Source of the DNA: Clonostachys chloroleuca | Lineage: Eukaryota; Ascomycota; Sordariomycetes; Hypocreales; Bionectriaceae | Assembly: GCA_037952775.1 (NCBI GenBank) | Contig: JBANAY010000004.1 | Location: 3,348,001 to 3,412,000 of the forward strand | Length of the DNA: 64,000 bases | Direction: 5' to 3' | Shown here: positions 32,000 through 44,152 of the stretch, in pieces | Position numbering within the stretch: the stretch's first letter is position 1 | How the letters are laid out: each line of letters begins with the position of its first letter | Notes under the pieces: model-generated | What the model was told of the DNA's origin: nothing | The model's input: the letters and a program-made list of their open reading frames with translations, nothing else | Databases searched by the model: none | Translations under genes and position numbers: made by a program

Positions 32000-34900
32000 T
32001 CAAGCACCCCTCCCTAACATAACACGCTCTGCCTTCTGAAGAATATCGACATAATCACGATCACGACCCCAAGCAAATGCCACAGACTCCAGAACACGCA
32101 GGCCATGCCTCAATATCTTGGTGGGACTCTTTGTCTCGTAGATGTCTCCCACGCCTGAAATATAAGCCTTCATATTGACCGGCCGTCCAGACCGGACAAA
32201 GTATTGCACCATCTCGTCGTCATTGGGGCGGTCTAGCCATATAAATTCCGGGTTGTCGATTCCATCGACGTCCAGATCATTGCCTTCCTCTTCCAATGAG
32301 GCCGCACTGGCACCCTGACAATCTGCTTCATCCTCACTCATTTGGCCGGGCTCCGATCTAGGCATTGTTGTCTGTGATATGTAATAGCTGTACGCCCAGA
32401 GTGTTAACGTCGCATGGAATACTGATTGCGGTTCATAAAATGCCATATTGGAGAACCGACGCAGGTGCCAGAAGACGCATCCACAGTGAATAGCTGCCAG
32501 TCGAGCCTTGGACTATGTTCAGCCGGCCTGATTAGCACACGAGCCCCTTTTTAGGTACACACCAAAAAAGTTCACTTACCTCGTCGCGGTGTGCCCACCG
32601 AATGACTTCTTGTTCCGCCATATAAACATTGGCGGGGGTAGTCTGGTGGGATATATCACCAGCGTCCTTTGTGATAGACATAATCAGAACTAGAATTTCC
32701 TTGACGGGAACCAAGAGCACCACGCGCGAGAAGTGCAGGTGATGAACCGTCGGATGCTCCGTTCCAGACTGTATTGCTATCACTCCATTGGCCCACCAAT
32801 GCAACTCGTCTACACAATCCAGAGCAGCACTTCTCCAAGCAGCAAACGTGGCCGTCTCACTAAGCCACTGGTGTGGACCGGACAGCTCAGAAGAGCTGCT
32901 AGGACTACTTGCAAGATTTGAGACAATTGGTTCGTGCCGTGCAGTGGGAACCCAATTCGAAAGCGGTCGCTGGAAGTAGGCTTTGACCTGGAAGATCTCA
33001 TGATAAACCCCATGGAGCAGCAGTATTCGTCCGAACTCGCCTAGGTCTGGCTTTACCTTCTTCCGCTGGAAGATGCTTTTGATCGCGTGGGGTAGAGGAG
33101 GGTTCCCTAGATTGAAGTCAGTTAGGATTATGGGTTAGCATTGCGGGGGATTGCATGCTTACGCCTTGTTCGCTTAAATAACTCCAACCATTCGTGTTCA
33201 TCTGGAGCAGACCATAAACCGTCATGCGGCAGGTCAGCTTCTGGAACTCGATGAGGCATCAGCGGTGGGATATCGAAATGATAGAAGACCATTAGATCAA
33301 GCATCTACTCCAGTTAGTAGGTACATATGAACGGACTGAGGGGGGAATACTGACCCAAATAGAGTAACCGAGGCGCCGGTTTGTTTCTAGCTGAATCCAC
33401 TGCTGCCATTGACTGTGTGCATTATTATCTGTCGCATCACTTTCATCATGGGGCGGTCTCGTTTCTGCAGCAAATAGTCCCAAAGTCTCGGCGAGTTGGA
33501 CCAACAGGCCACGATGGATCAGAGCATGCCTTCGCATGGCTACATCACCGTAATAAAAGCAAGAAATTTGACTTAAAATAAAGCCTTTAGGTAGTGAAGT
33601 TGAGCTTGGGGATCATCTTGAGATAAATTCATCTCTCGTTGCAGTCCTCTACGGAGGAATTCGTGAAGAGGGGCTACCATAGATTCGAATTCCTGCGTCC
33701 GAGTGTACTGGCAACCAATAGCAACCATAGCCAGGGTCAAAAGCCAAAACTCATTAACATTTCGTGTGATGTGATGTGAAATGGGCAGTGCTGGTATGAA
33801 TTTATCGTGGAAGAGATGGAGTAACATGTCAACTTGCAAGATGGAAGGGAACTGTTCCTCTTTGAAGGCTTGGTGGTCCTTGTCGCTATGGTTGAAACAC
33901 AAGTTTCGGAACTCCTGTACTAGGATATCATATGTGGCTGGTAATATTAGCTCTGGTGTTTCCTTGTCAAGGCTAGCTGAGGGTACAAGTTCATGCAGGT
34001 CGCAAGGGCTAAACTGCTGCACTGAAGTATCCTCAGATCGATTCAGGAGTTGCGGTTTCGTTCTTGAGATAGATAACTGGGGATGGGAAGACAAAATCAC
34101 GGGCACCAGCGCCTTATCTCGTAGAAAGGTTGGGGCCCTTGCACTGCTGCTGGTTGCATAGAGCCTCCCTGGTGGAGTAGCGTCGGACTTACGACAGCCA
34201 AGGGACTTCCTCGAGCCCGATGAAGTAGTCCCGGGTGACCAGGTTGAATGCTGCATGGCTCGAATTTGATCTCCTCTCGAAGCGCCCCCTCCTCCAGAAA
34301 GCTCGCAGTTGGGAAATCAAGATCGGCCGTCATGGGTCCGGATGTTGTAATGTCCGGCAGAAGACTTAAATCAAGAATAGAGCTAAACTGGATGTTTGTC
34401 TCGCCACTGATTGGCAACCAATTCAAACCAAGACTAGGGTTTGGTTGAAATTGAGCCCCGCGAGAAGACATCAGTGTAAAATCGGGATCCACGAATGTCG
34501 TGACTCTTGTATCCGCTGATGCTGACAGTTCAGAATGATTCGGCCGACTGTTAGGGGCATCCATATCCGCCGGAGTTACGGTGTCCATGCCACCAACACC
34601 TGATAGCGAATTCTGCCCATAGCTAAAATCGTCATGTTCGATTAACAAGCTGGAAGAAGCACAAGCAGCGTCTGTCACTTCCTCCGATTGATTCGGATTA
34701 AGAAGAGAGCCAGGTTCTGGCAAGTCCCGCGTCCTGCCCTCATCTTTTCTGCCTCTGGCGCTCGACTTCGCTGTCTTCGCGGTACCTGAATCTATGTAGA
34801 CGCAGCGAATCGACCTCAGACTGCATCTCTCGCATGGGAGGTCCCGTGTACAGCGATCGCGGGCTTGGGCGCAGGGCACACAAGCTCTGAGCTGCCTCGA

Positions 34901-35225
34901 CTGACGAGAAGCGTCTAGATGCGCCCCTGTTGAAGCACGAGAAGGTGCTTTGTGAATGAATTCGTGGCGCGAAAGTACATCGCTTCCATTTCTGAAATTC
35001 AGCAAGGGCTTCTTTGGAGACAATTGGGCATCCATCTCGAGAGAATTACCTTCGTGCGAAACGTTTCCCGCAAATCGTACATTCGTATGTCTTGCCAATC
35101 AAATGGGACCTCTTATGCCTCCGCAGATGCTCAATTCGCTTGAACTGTTTGGAGCAGGACTCGCAACGGAACCGAAAGCTGTTGCGCTCTGCCAATTGCG
35201 ACTGGCGGGAGGCCAAATGTGCCAT
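32000..35225 (-). CDS. C2H2 + Zn2Cys6 transcription factor with a one-base frameshift
   Basis: Nuclear regulator with two kinds of zinc domain. Model complement(join(32000..32512,32580..33106,33163..33304,33355..34112,34193..34982,35050..35225)). Two C2H2 fingers lie at Cys21/24-His37/41 and Cys49/52-His65/69, and a Zn2Cys6 cluster at Cys93, 96, 103, 109, 112 and 119. For the first intron I use the acceptor GGAAG at 34983, nine bases past TTTCAG, because it restores the standard 12-residue spacing in finger 2. Fungal_trans helices follow (LLHLFHDKFIPALPISHH). In the exon 33355-34112 the frame ends in TAA after LHYLKALF, while the homologous continuation SQISCFYYGDVAMRRHALIH is in another frame. 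One base added to the A run at 33575-33578 would join them; the exon is 758 bp, one short of a multiple of three. As written the protein is truncated at about 500 of 968 residues. Confidence 0.83.
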
Positions 35226-35965
35226 CACGAGGCAGCGTGCTCAATTATCAGGCATTCGAAGGCACGAATGATGATTTGGCTGACTTGAATGGAAGGAAGA
35301 TGTTCGAATCGCTTAGCTCAGTCAAGGGGCCCGTCAAAATGGAACACCCCTGAGAAACGTGACCATCAAACTAAGACCTGCGGCTAATTGCAGCTATGGA
35401 TTGTTGCTGGTAGCCAGAATTGGTGCAAAAAGAGGAGCCCTCCATGTTTCCATTTTCAGAAAAACACGAAGGCTGATTCAGACCACCCCTCATACGACTC
35501 ATCCAACTCACTTTCAATATACTTCAGGCAGAGATGGAAGAGTGAACAGTGTAGACCCTCACAGCACGAGTCAGTCCAGATCATGGGACGGAGATTGCAT
35601 ACCTTAATTCTTTTCTCTTCATAGGGCCGGCTTTCAGCTGAACAGCCACGCGCTAGATCATGGATGAGAATGGGGTAATGGCAGGGTCCTTGCAGCCATT
35701 CATGTGATTCCCCACGGGGATGGAGTTGTCCCACAGCTGCTCCCACTTTCGACTTTCCTCCCCATTGGCTCTCCCACCGGAATCTGCATCTGAACTGGGC
35801 TCCTGGCCTAGAACCGTGCCAAAGCAACCCACGGAGGACGGTGGAGATGTATATTATTACCACTCTAGACACCAGTTGATGAGTGAGACTTCCGTGGGAG
35901 AATTATACGTTCATTCGCATCAATTCCAAGATCAAAAGCGTCTAATACCGTGCCAAACCAATACG
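35226..35965. other. shared divergent promoter of the regulator and the sugar transporter
   Basis: This 740 bp region separates the start codons of the regulator (minus) and the MFS sugar transporter (plus), so both are likely controlled from it. It has no supported gene. Confidence 0.55.
35710..35715 (-). promoter_or_regulatory. candidate CreA site (SYGGGG)
   Basis: GTGGGG on the minus strand fits the CreA carbon-repression consensus and lies 251 bp upstream of the transporter start. A six-base match is weak evidence on its own. Confidence 0.25.
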
Positions 35966-37876
35966 ATGGGTCTTCTCCAGGTAAAATGCAATATTATCCA
36001 CCAATCACTTCGAGGCGGTATTAACGCAGTTTATAGACCTTTCTCCCTGAAAATGATCGCTATGCTGCGATGCTACTCTATGGCATGGTCCTATCGACCT
36101 GTGAGGAATCACTCCGTGAACACTAGCCATTGGCAACTTCAAGCTGACCAGATTGGGGTCACCCGGACAGGCTTCAATGGCTATGATGCCGGGATCATGA
36201 CCGTTATTTTCGCTGATGATCAATTCGTCGAATACTATGATATGGATTCAAACAAGCAGGGAATTGTTGCCACAGCGCCCTGGGCAACAACCGGTAAGAT
36301 TTTATTGGCCATGAAGATGAGATGAATTATGGGATTAACTGACGATTTACATAGGCTTGGCACAGCTCTGCGTTGGCGGCACTTTGGCAAATTCAGTCGG
36401 CCGCCTTTGGGCTCTGCGTATATCCATCTTTATCATGTGCATTGGCGTTGTCGCTCAGAGTGTGCCAAACACATTCGGCGTACTTCTATTTGGTCGTCTT
36501 CTCACGTATGTTGATCACCTATTTTTCTTTTCGTCTGATACGGATTGCAGGTGGTTTGACCTAACAAGACTAAAAGCGGTCTCGGCTTCGGATGTGTCTA
36601 TATCGCTACAAGCTTATATGGTAGGAAAATCCCGAAGTAGTCCTCGTTCCATACCGTTCCTCTAAATAAATAGTAGTTGCGGAATGTTCTCCAAGAACCT
36701 TGCGCGGTAGCTTTGTTGGTACAGTGACCCAATTCGGCTACCAGCTAGGAACCTTGATTGCTTTCTGGACCGGTTACGGCATGTCATTTCACAAGTCACC
36801 TTTCAATATCGCATGGCGCGTATCCAACGTGATTCAAATCCCCATCGGACTCGCTTTCATAGCCCTTTCCTTTTGGTACCCAGAGTCCCCCAGATGGCTC
36901 TACGAAAAGAAACCGGACGATACTGATCGCGTGATCAATGTTCTATGCAAGTTGAGAAGCGGGACACCTGACTCAGAGCATGTCAGGCAAGAATTCCACG
37001 AGCTGGTAGCCTCTCACGAGTATCGAAAACGGTTCAGGACAGGATATAATGCCATCTTCTCCTCTCCGGGCATGAGAAAGAGACTTCTTTATGGTCTCTA
37101 CGCTACAGCTTTGCAGCAAGCTGGCGGAATTGCTGCACTAACCATGTACGCTGCATTGATATACAAATCACTTGGCTGGGATCAAGGAAGCCAGGCACTT
37201 GCTATCAATGGAATACAGGCTGTTCTGCAGCTCTTCATGGTCCTCATCAACACCTTCACCGTGGATCGGTTCGGTCGGAGGGCGTTGCTGATTGCAGGCT
37301 TCTCTATTCAAGCTGCGGCTCTCTTGGTTCTATCTTCCATTACAACAGCGTTCCCTCACAATGAAAGCAAGCCTGGATCTGTCGTGGCTGTTGTATGCCT
37401 TTTTATCGTCGGCATGACCTATTGCTGGTCCAACGGCCCCATTCCGCCTGCTATCGCGTCCGAGATCTTCCCGCAAGAGGTTCGTGATAAGGCATTCGGC
37501 ATTTCACTGCTGGGCCAGACTGTCTGCCTCATTGCCCTTACTCAGCCTTGGCCTCGTTTCAACGAGCAAGTCGGAGGCAAAAGTTACTGGCTTCTCTTCG
37601 CCTTGAATACTGTTCTTTTGGTAGGTCTCATGTCCGATGGGGGTGATCTTAGCAGCTGGCTAACATTTTACATTCACTTAGATTTCCGTTATATTTATTC
37701 TTCCTGAAACCAAAGGAGTGTCACTGGAGAGAATGGACACCATTTTTGGGGAAGTTGACGCTGTGGCAGCCGGCGAGGCGAATAGCAGCCTCAAAGCTGA
37801 CCCAAATGACAATACCCACCACCTCCACGAGCGCAAAAGCTCTACAAAAGTTGAGACTGCGGAAGAGAAGGCCTAG
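35966..37876 (+). CDS. MFS sugar transporter
   Basis: Plasma-membrane sugar/proton symporter of the fungal hexose/lactose-permease type, 511 aa. Model join(35966..35980,36037..36100,36171..36293,36355..36505,36577..36620,36677..37620,37682..37876). The first exon codes only MGLLQ. Splicing the next two small exons gives the TM1 sequence YAAMLLYGMVLSTCFNGYDAG, whereas the unspliced reading has no membrane helix here. Other marks are LLTGLGFGCVYIATSLYVAE (TM4), PESPRWLYEKK after TM6, VDRFGRR, and PETKGVSLERMD at the end of TM12, all diagnostic of the Sugar_tr family. The hydrophilic tail is Lys/Glu-rich. It is divergent from the dual zinc-finger regulator and flanked by the secreted GH gene, suggesting uptake of the released sugar. 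The exact substrate is unknown. Confidence 0.92.
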
Positions 37877-38441
37877 CTACTTTCCTCCTTATGAACTCGA
37901 GGCCAAAGCGTCAGTGCATACACACTTTGGCTGGAAACCCCTGAAACTAGGGATGTTTTGAGGAGTACTCTTTTGGACCACTGCGGGAAGTATCTCAAAT
38001 GTAGGGGGATTAGTATGATGGATAGATAAGGCAAGGTAGCTTAATATGAATAATTGTTGAGATTAACCATCATTCTGTCAGAAAAAGTTGGAAATTTATC
38101 TTAACCGAAGGCTATATCCGAAAAGTGATATTGGTGCTCTCTCAAGCCGCCGGAATTGAAGAAGGCACGCTGTCCATAGTCATACAATGTTAGAGAATTC
38201 AAAGAGTCTCTCCATTCTTCGGGCTGCCTTTGGTATTTGGTGGTATCAGTCTATTAATGATGTTACTGTTGTTTCTACATGGTATTCGATGCCTGGTGCT
38301 ACTTCGGCCCAAAATTGGCTTCTAGGAAATCACAGGTTGTTATGTTTGATTCAAGAGACATATGAGATTGAGATGTATCAATATCTAGGCATTTCTTAAA
38401 CCTATGTCGATGTGTATACCTCTCATGAAACGGACAACAAT
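37877..38441. other. convergent intergenic region
   Basis: It contains the 3' ends of the sugar transporter and the secreted glycosidase. No gene is seen. Confidence 0.5.
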
Positions 38442-40062
38442 TTAACCAACAAACTCGAATGCGTAAGCTGTGAACTCGTTATCTGGAGTAACCCAAAAGG
38501 TGATCTGTTGAGTACACAGTCAGCCCAAGAACCTCGACCCGGAAGGTGTGTCTTTGTGGAGTTCACTTACCTCGCCATTCGATACAGTGTGGGTTGCAAT
38601 ACCCAGATCTGTAGGGGCGGTGCCTTCCAGCCACCAGTCCAGATGAGTGAATCGCTTCGTCCTGATCTGAACGGATCCAGAGATCCCAAGTGCACTCAGA
38701 CCTGTGACCCTTACATCATAAGTGCGAACACCAACTTTAGGGCGCAAGCCAGTCAAGATCCTCACGCTATCCTTGGAACTTCCTCGAGTAGCGAATACTT
38801 CAAACATGCCGTCACCAGACGCCGTGGTAGCTACTCTATTTCCCGTCATGGAGTTTGCGTAATAGTTGTACACATACCACTGCGCTGAGGGGAAGTACCT
38901 CGTTCCTTCAAAATTCACAAGGCCTGCCATACCATTATGGAGGTTGCTAAAGCCCATGCCCCAATGGGCTCTCAGGCCTTTGATATTCTGCCTTTCAAAG
39001 TTGGCTAGATACCAGACACTCCCTGCATTGGTTTGGTCGCCTCCGGATATTGCGCCATACTCGTTGACTATGACATCCTTGTATGCCAGGCCTCTAGCAC
39101 TAAGCATGGACTTGAGGGTATCTTGAGAGCCACGAACATCGAAGTCGAGTCCTAGCACGTGATATGTGTAAAAGTCTGGAATGGTATTTGTAGACTTGGC
39201 GTTATCCAGCCATGAAGTCCAGAACCCATTGCTAGTGCTTGCTGGCACAGAAATGGAGGGTCCAACAATTGGGACAGACGACAAGTCTTGCCTGTGACCG
39301 TGACATTAATATCGATACCAGAAGGATTAGCTACCACTAGAGTTAATTTACTTACTTGAAACGATTATAGGCGTGGGTCCATGTACTGAGATACTGGCTG
39401 TAAGCACGATTCCAAAAGATTGTAGAGTCAGGCTCGTTCCAAATATCAATATCAAGTCCGCTTTGCATATTGTTAGACTTGATAAAGTTGATAACCTGGG
39501 TCAAAAAGTCGTCGAATGCAGTCCAGCTGCCGTTATCTCCCGGCCAGGAAATATCACCCTGAACTCCGTCAGATCCCCAGAGGGCGGCGATGATAACCTG
39601 ATAGCGAGCACCCGCTTGGCGACATGTGTTGTAATTGGACTGGAAGGATTTGAGTCGTCCCTTTAGGCTCATGTTAGAGAGACTCTTTATATGGATCAGA
39701 CAGATTTAGGGAAAGCCCACCTGAAGTTGGCCCCTTGCATATCCGAGACCAGGACTCGGAACCTGGGAGCCTCCTGCACGACAGTACTTCAACCCAACAC
39801 CATTTCTAAGGTTACTTGGGATAGCCCCACTCGCTGACCCATCGGAATTATCTGGGAAGCCGTAGATGAAACCGGAACCTAACTGTCCAGGAGACCCCTG
39901 GAGAGAGGCTAGGTTGACTGTAGCAGTCCCAGAGGCGCGTTTTTCAACGGTGTCACTGATATCCCTGGTATTCAATGTTCGATCAGGTGCGATGGCGGCC
40001 GCTGATGCCAATTGTGCGAACGTAAAGCAAGCCAAGAGGGCTACGGCTTTCATCTTGTTCAT
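38442..40062 (-). CDS. secreted clan GH-A glycoside hydrolase, GH39-like
   Basis: Extracellular glycosidase of 476 aa, model complement(join(38442..38504,38571..39291,39356..39660,39721..40062)). The N-terminal signal peptide is MNKMKAVALLACFTFAQLASA, followed by a propeptide-like stretch ending in KR. The (beta/alpha)8 barrel carries the clan GH-A acid/base Glu in IWNEPD (Glu190) and the nucleophile Glu in VNEYGA (Glu293). Family-like segments are GSGFIYGFPD, ALWGSDG and WPGDNGSWTAFDDFL. A C-terminal beta-domain ends in FWVTPDNEFTAYAFEF after a short last exon; the GTAAGT..CAACAG intron is needed to reach it. The fold and motifs fit GH39-like fungal enzymes. GH39 includes beta-xylosidases and arabinobiose-releasing enzymes, so the linkage cut is not determined. 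It belongs to the putative arabinoside locus. Confidence 0.87.
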
Positions 40063-40176
40063 CTCTAACAGACTGAACGTCGAATTTTCATATAGTTGTG
40101 ACGTGGTATTCAATCGGTCTGCAGATGTAACTTGGCCGAGAAAAGATAAAGATAAAGCTGCATGAATTGTTGAAAG

Positions 40177-40187
40177 TTATATAAAAC
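40177..40187 (-). promoter_or_regulatory. TATA box of the secreted glycosidase
   Basis: The minus strand reads GTTTTATATAA about 115 bp before the ATG, a normal spacing for a fungal TATA element with a moderate 5' UTR. Confidence 0.4.
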
Positions 40188-40670
40188 AAAAAACCCAGCA
40201 TTTTTGTTAGGGCTCGGACATCAAGTCCCCGAATATATTCTATCCATTTAAAGCAGGAGACCATGTTCATTAGCATGGCATTTCCACCAGCCAGCGACAT
40301 TAAATCAGACTCCGCTCGCATGATTGTCTTCCTCGTTTGATTCAAGCAGGGTCAACCAGTCAACCGGCCTTGAATTTGCTGAGGGGAACAGAGTCACCCA
40401 CTACTTTGTATCCGGTGGGCGTCTCTTGGCATTCCGGTGGGCGCTCGTCTTGTGGGTTGGCATACATACCCCAGCTGTCTCCGCACGATGTACCGGAAGC
40501 CAGCCTGACTGCCGAATGGCTCTCTGGTGGTTTGATCCCAAACTAACATTGTACACATCCTTCCGGTGGCCTAGATAAGTATAGCACGATGATATGACTT
40601 GCTTTCCCCGGATCAGCGGTGGCATATTCAATGTTATTTGCTAGCCTCTAGCTCTACCTAGTTGGCCATG

Positions 40671-40676
40671 GCGGGG
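40671..40676 (+). promoter_or_regulatory. candidate CreA site (SYGGGG)
   Basis: GCGGGG matches the CreA consensus about 610 bp upstream of the secreted glycosidase. It is a short match with low specificity. Confidence 0.22.
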
Positions 40677-43600
40677 GAACCATTCTCTACAGAATTGGCA
40701 GAGTTATCAGAATTTAGAGTGCCTCCAACGGACGATATTTTTACAGCGTGAAGCTAAAACATGTAAATAACAAGGCTTATGTGAATGTCCATATTTACAT
40801 TAATAAGCTGAATATGGTTTGGGGTCCCGAAATCAATCACAAGCGACACAACTTTATTAGGCTCGGCTGTGGCCTAGGTTTCTCAAGTTCTGAAAAACGA
40901 TCCATATCCACGAGGAACAAAGGAAACTTGCAGGTCAAGTTTCATGGATGTTATGAGTGTAGAATGGCCATCGGCCTGTCCGTTATAGCCTGCCTGTCTA
41001 AGGAACTAGGACAACATCTTGTCGCACCAAAAGGCTGCTGTCATATACCTTGTGGCCCAATCAGCCTTCCATTGACAACATCTCTTATGACAATGCGTGA
41101 TAAATAAATCATCTTACAATAGTAGCTTCATAGCGTGTTATTTGTCATAATTCACTGTGTGCGGTTTCGATGAGCCACGTTTTTTATGTCATTCCCATCC
41201 AATTTGGTGAGGAACAATTTTTGATGGCATAAATCGTTAAGGCCCAGCCATATCCTAACTATGCTACATATATCACTTTTTTTCGCAGTACCCCTTCAAC
41301 TAAATCTTCAAACGGAGTGAAAAGAAAAAAAGAAAAAAAAACTCCCAGTAATAAGAAGGGACACGCTGCGATTTCCCGCGAGGAAGGCAACCGGGAATAA
41401 TTACCTTATGTTCCTCGTTACATTGATTGACGGCGCAAGAGCAGTGATAAATGTCTGTGCTTGGTTTCGCCACCTTGCAATAACCCAGATAAGAAGCGGG
41501 CTACTTTGGTGAGGACTTGGAGACGAGTAACTCTCATCGCGGAAACTTGCACATTTAGTCTCACCCTGATTTCCGAGCACCACAAACCTGTCATTGATAT
41601 TAGTCAACCACACCACGGCATAAATGATGGTATTTGCCCCCTGGTCAGCCTCGTTGGGAGACTCCGTTCTTCATGATCCGTACTCTTCATTCATTACGTA
41701 CCATTTTCTGGCTTCCCCAGCTCCTGCGGATACTTCTCCAGATCATTCCCCGGGCTTTCAGTGTGCGGATTTGTCATGAATAGAAATGAATCATGCGGGA
41801 TAAATTTCTGTGGGATGGAATCTGAAACTCTTCAGTGAATATATGCGCAGTTTGCTAGGATTAGAGAGCCAGGGCCCGCCTTGTCATGATATGGATGGGA
41901 CAAAAGAGACACAACCGCCCAACTAGATCAGTGATTACCACACTATACACACAGTGTGAGTGCTAGGTATCAACTTCATAGCCACAATGGAGCCTTCTAT
42001 CTTGTCATTGCACTTTTACTGGGCCCTTGATACTTGGATCTTCTCCTCAAGTTCTGCCCGTTATCAAGACCACTGACCTGCCCAATTATCAATCGGGCGA
42101 GACTTGACTAATCAGATACCAAGTACCTAAATAAAACTGATACTTGCTGGTTCTGGTATGGTTGAGATGGGGTCATGCGTAAGAAGAAGTTGGAAGAATA
42201 TATCCATCCACTCGTGTAAATATACTCCTATATTATGTGCTCTACAGGCTGTAATTGGAACAAAACCAGTGAAACCTCCTACGGGGCATCATTCACCCAA
42301 TCGCTTTGGTCCTACACCTATATGCTTAGAATCTGTTCTCGTTAGAGACGGTTGGCTGTGAAAACACTAGTCATTCGTATTCTGTGAACGCCGGACCCCT
42401 ATTTTTCAGTCCAACCGACGTATCCGGTGCTTAAAGAAATCCAGGCTAGTAGAAATAGTACATATGCCCCATTTTCTACATCATAAAAGGTGAGGGCGTG
42501 GTATTGTCTCGGTTCTCGGACTCCATATGTCGAAATGTCAGTGGTACTCCATTTCCCAAATCAATAACCACCTGGATACAAACATGGAGACTGGGGCATC
42601 CGGGAGAGCCGGAGGCCAGCTGCATGAAGCGATGCTATAGCGTTTGCACATGGCATTTTCTCCGAACCACTTTGTGTGCTTCGCATATTGCGTGAGGAAC
42701 AACTCCAAATTGTGGTACGTAGAATCGTCGCTTTGTTTCCAAAGACTTCCATCTCTTCAGGGTTCCTACACCAAACCAGTAGCCCACAACCAAAAAGAAT
42801 TACTTCTAATCCGAGTACGAGGTGTAACCTCCATCAGTGATTCTATCGCGGTGGGCAGAGGCCCCTTTTGAATTCACAATCTCACTTGAAATGAAGGATG
42901 GATAAAAACCATTTTTATCTACTGCATATCATTATAGAGAGTTTGTAATAATAATACCACTGGACGAATCACGTATCCTCTAGCGGGTTGCACATACTCC
43001 CGTAGATTCGGCTGGATGCTTTCGTGAGAGAGTCGGACTGGGTTATAATTTTCTCACCCAAAGCCAGAATCAAGGTTAACGATTCCTAACTTGCCTACCG
43101 AGATTCGCCAGTCCCCTTTCCTGGTGTTGCTTTTTTCTTTCTTTCTTTCCAAATTTGCCTCTTCCAGTGCAAATTTTGGAGTTATTGAACGTCCACTCTC
43201 CCTGAAACTTAGCATTGATACCATGAGTCATGGCTGGAGTGTATCACATTGATTCACTGAGCATCTCGCATATCTCGGGCAGGTCTCTGCGCCTGCTCGC
43301 CTGTCCATTTTATCCTAAGGCCCCCATGCCATCCATGTAAGTTGGTCGTGCCACAAATAAAACGTGACGAGTGAGTGTCGCTCATAGGCTACTCCAGTTA
43401 TCAATTCCGGAACCAAGCAGCTCGTCGCCAAAACCTTCCTCAAGAGGAGTTGGCAGTTTTCCGCGAGGTCACTCCATACCAACTCTGGGGTACTAGGCGG
43501 GGACCTAAAGCCAAGTGGAGCAACTTACACCTTCGGGCTCAGCACAAACATTCAGAATATGTGTTATTATTAGCCTCTCCGCTGTGCCAGTTCATTGATC

Positions 43601-44152
43601 ATAACAAGAGCCGATTCCCTGCCCGTTATGGTCGCCTTAATTGGCCCTTGAGGCATTTTCTTCCAATTCCGCCGGTATGACTGAAGTGGAAGGGGGCAAC
43701 ATGGTTCGAAACATTCTATCACGCGTTGTTGACATGCCTGCCCTCGTTAATGCTTTTCCCCAGGCTTTGTACGTAATTTTATGGTCTCGTATCGGTAGCC
43801 TGGTTAGTTGCGTATGCTCGCGAGTGGAGCGATGAAACTAATATCGAAATCCACTTCTCGTGTCTTGAACTCTACCCCAAATTGTCACCCCCGAGACAGT
43901 TTGGTAGTCCCTAAGCGTTGATAAACCTTGCTGATCCCGGATATAACCTCTGGGGCCAGTGGACCTTAATAGTTGCTTGTCTAGGAATCGCATTTAAATA
44001 AGCCTCGCCTCCCCAGATTCCTCCCTTGACTTCGTGGGTCACCTCTCACCCTTTGGCACGCTGGCCTTACCAATCCCTCGTTAACACCTATTCACCTCCA
44101 CGCCTTGAAAACGCCTACACTTCCTGATTAGACATCTTTTTCGATATACAAT

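Larger units (their letters stand above)
40063..44152. other. 4.1 kb gene-poor region
   Basis: This is the largest gap in the window. It holds the promoters of the secreted glycosidase (left) and the AAAP transporter (right). It contains an A/G-rich run near 41320-41341 and a CT-rich tract near 43130-43150. Open frames (40748-41107, 43375-43680) have no recognisable domain. A transcript without a long reading frame cannot be excluded. Confidence 0.45.

Noticed and set aside
35720..36325. Long unspliced frame that would fuse upstream sequence to the sugar transporter.
   Set aside because: It reads through two introns and replaces TM1 by a charged stretch; the spliced model gives a proper membrane helix.
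40748..41107. Plus-strand frame of 119 codons in the gene desert.
   Set aside because: No domain or splice evidence; length is expected by chance in a 4 kb gap.
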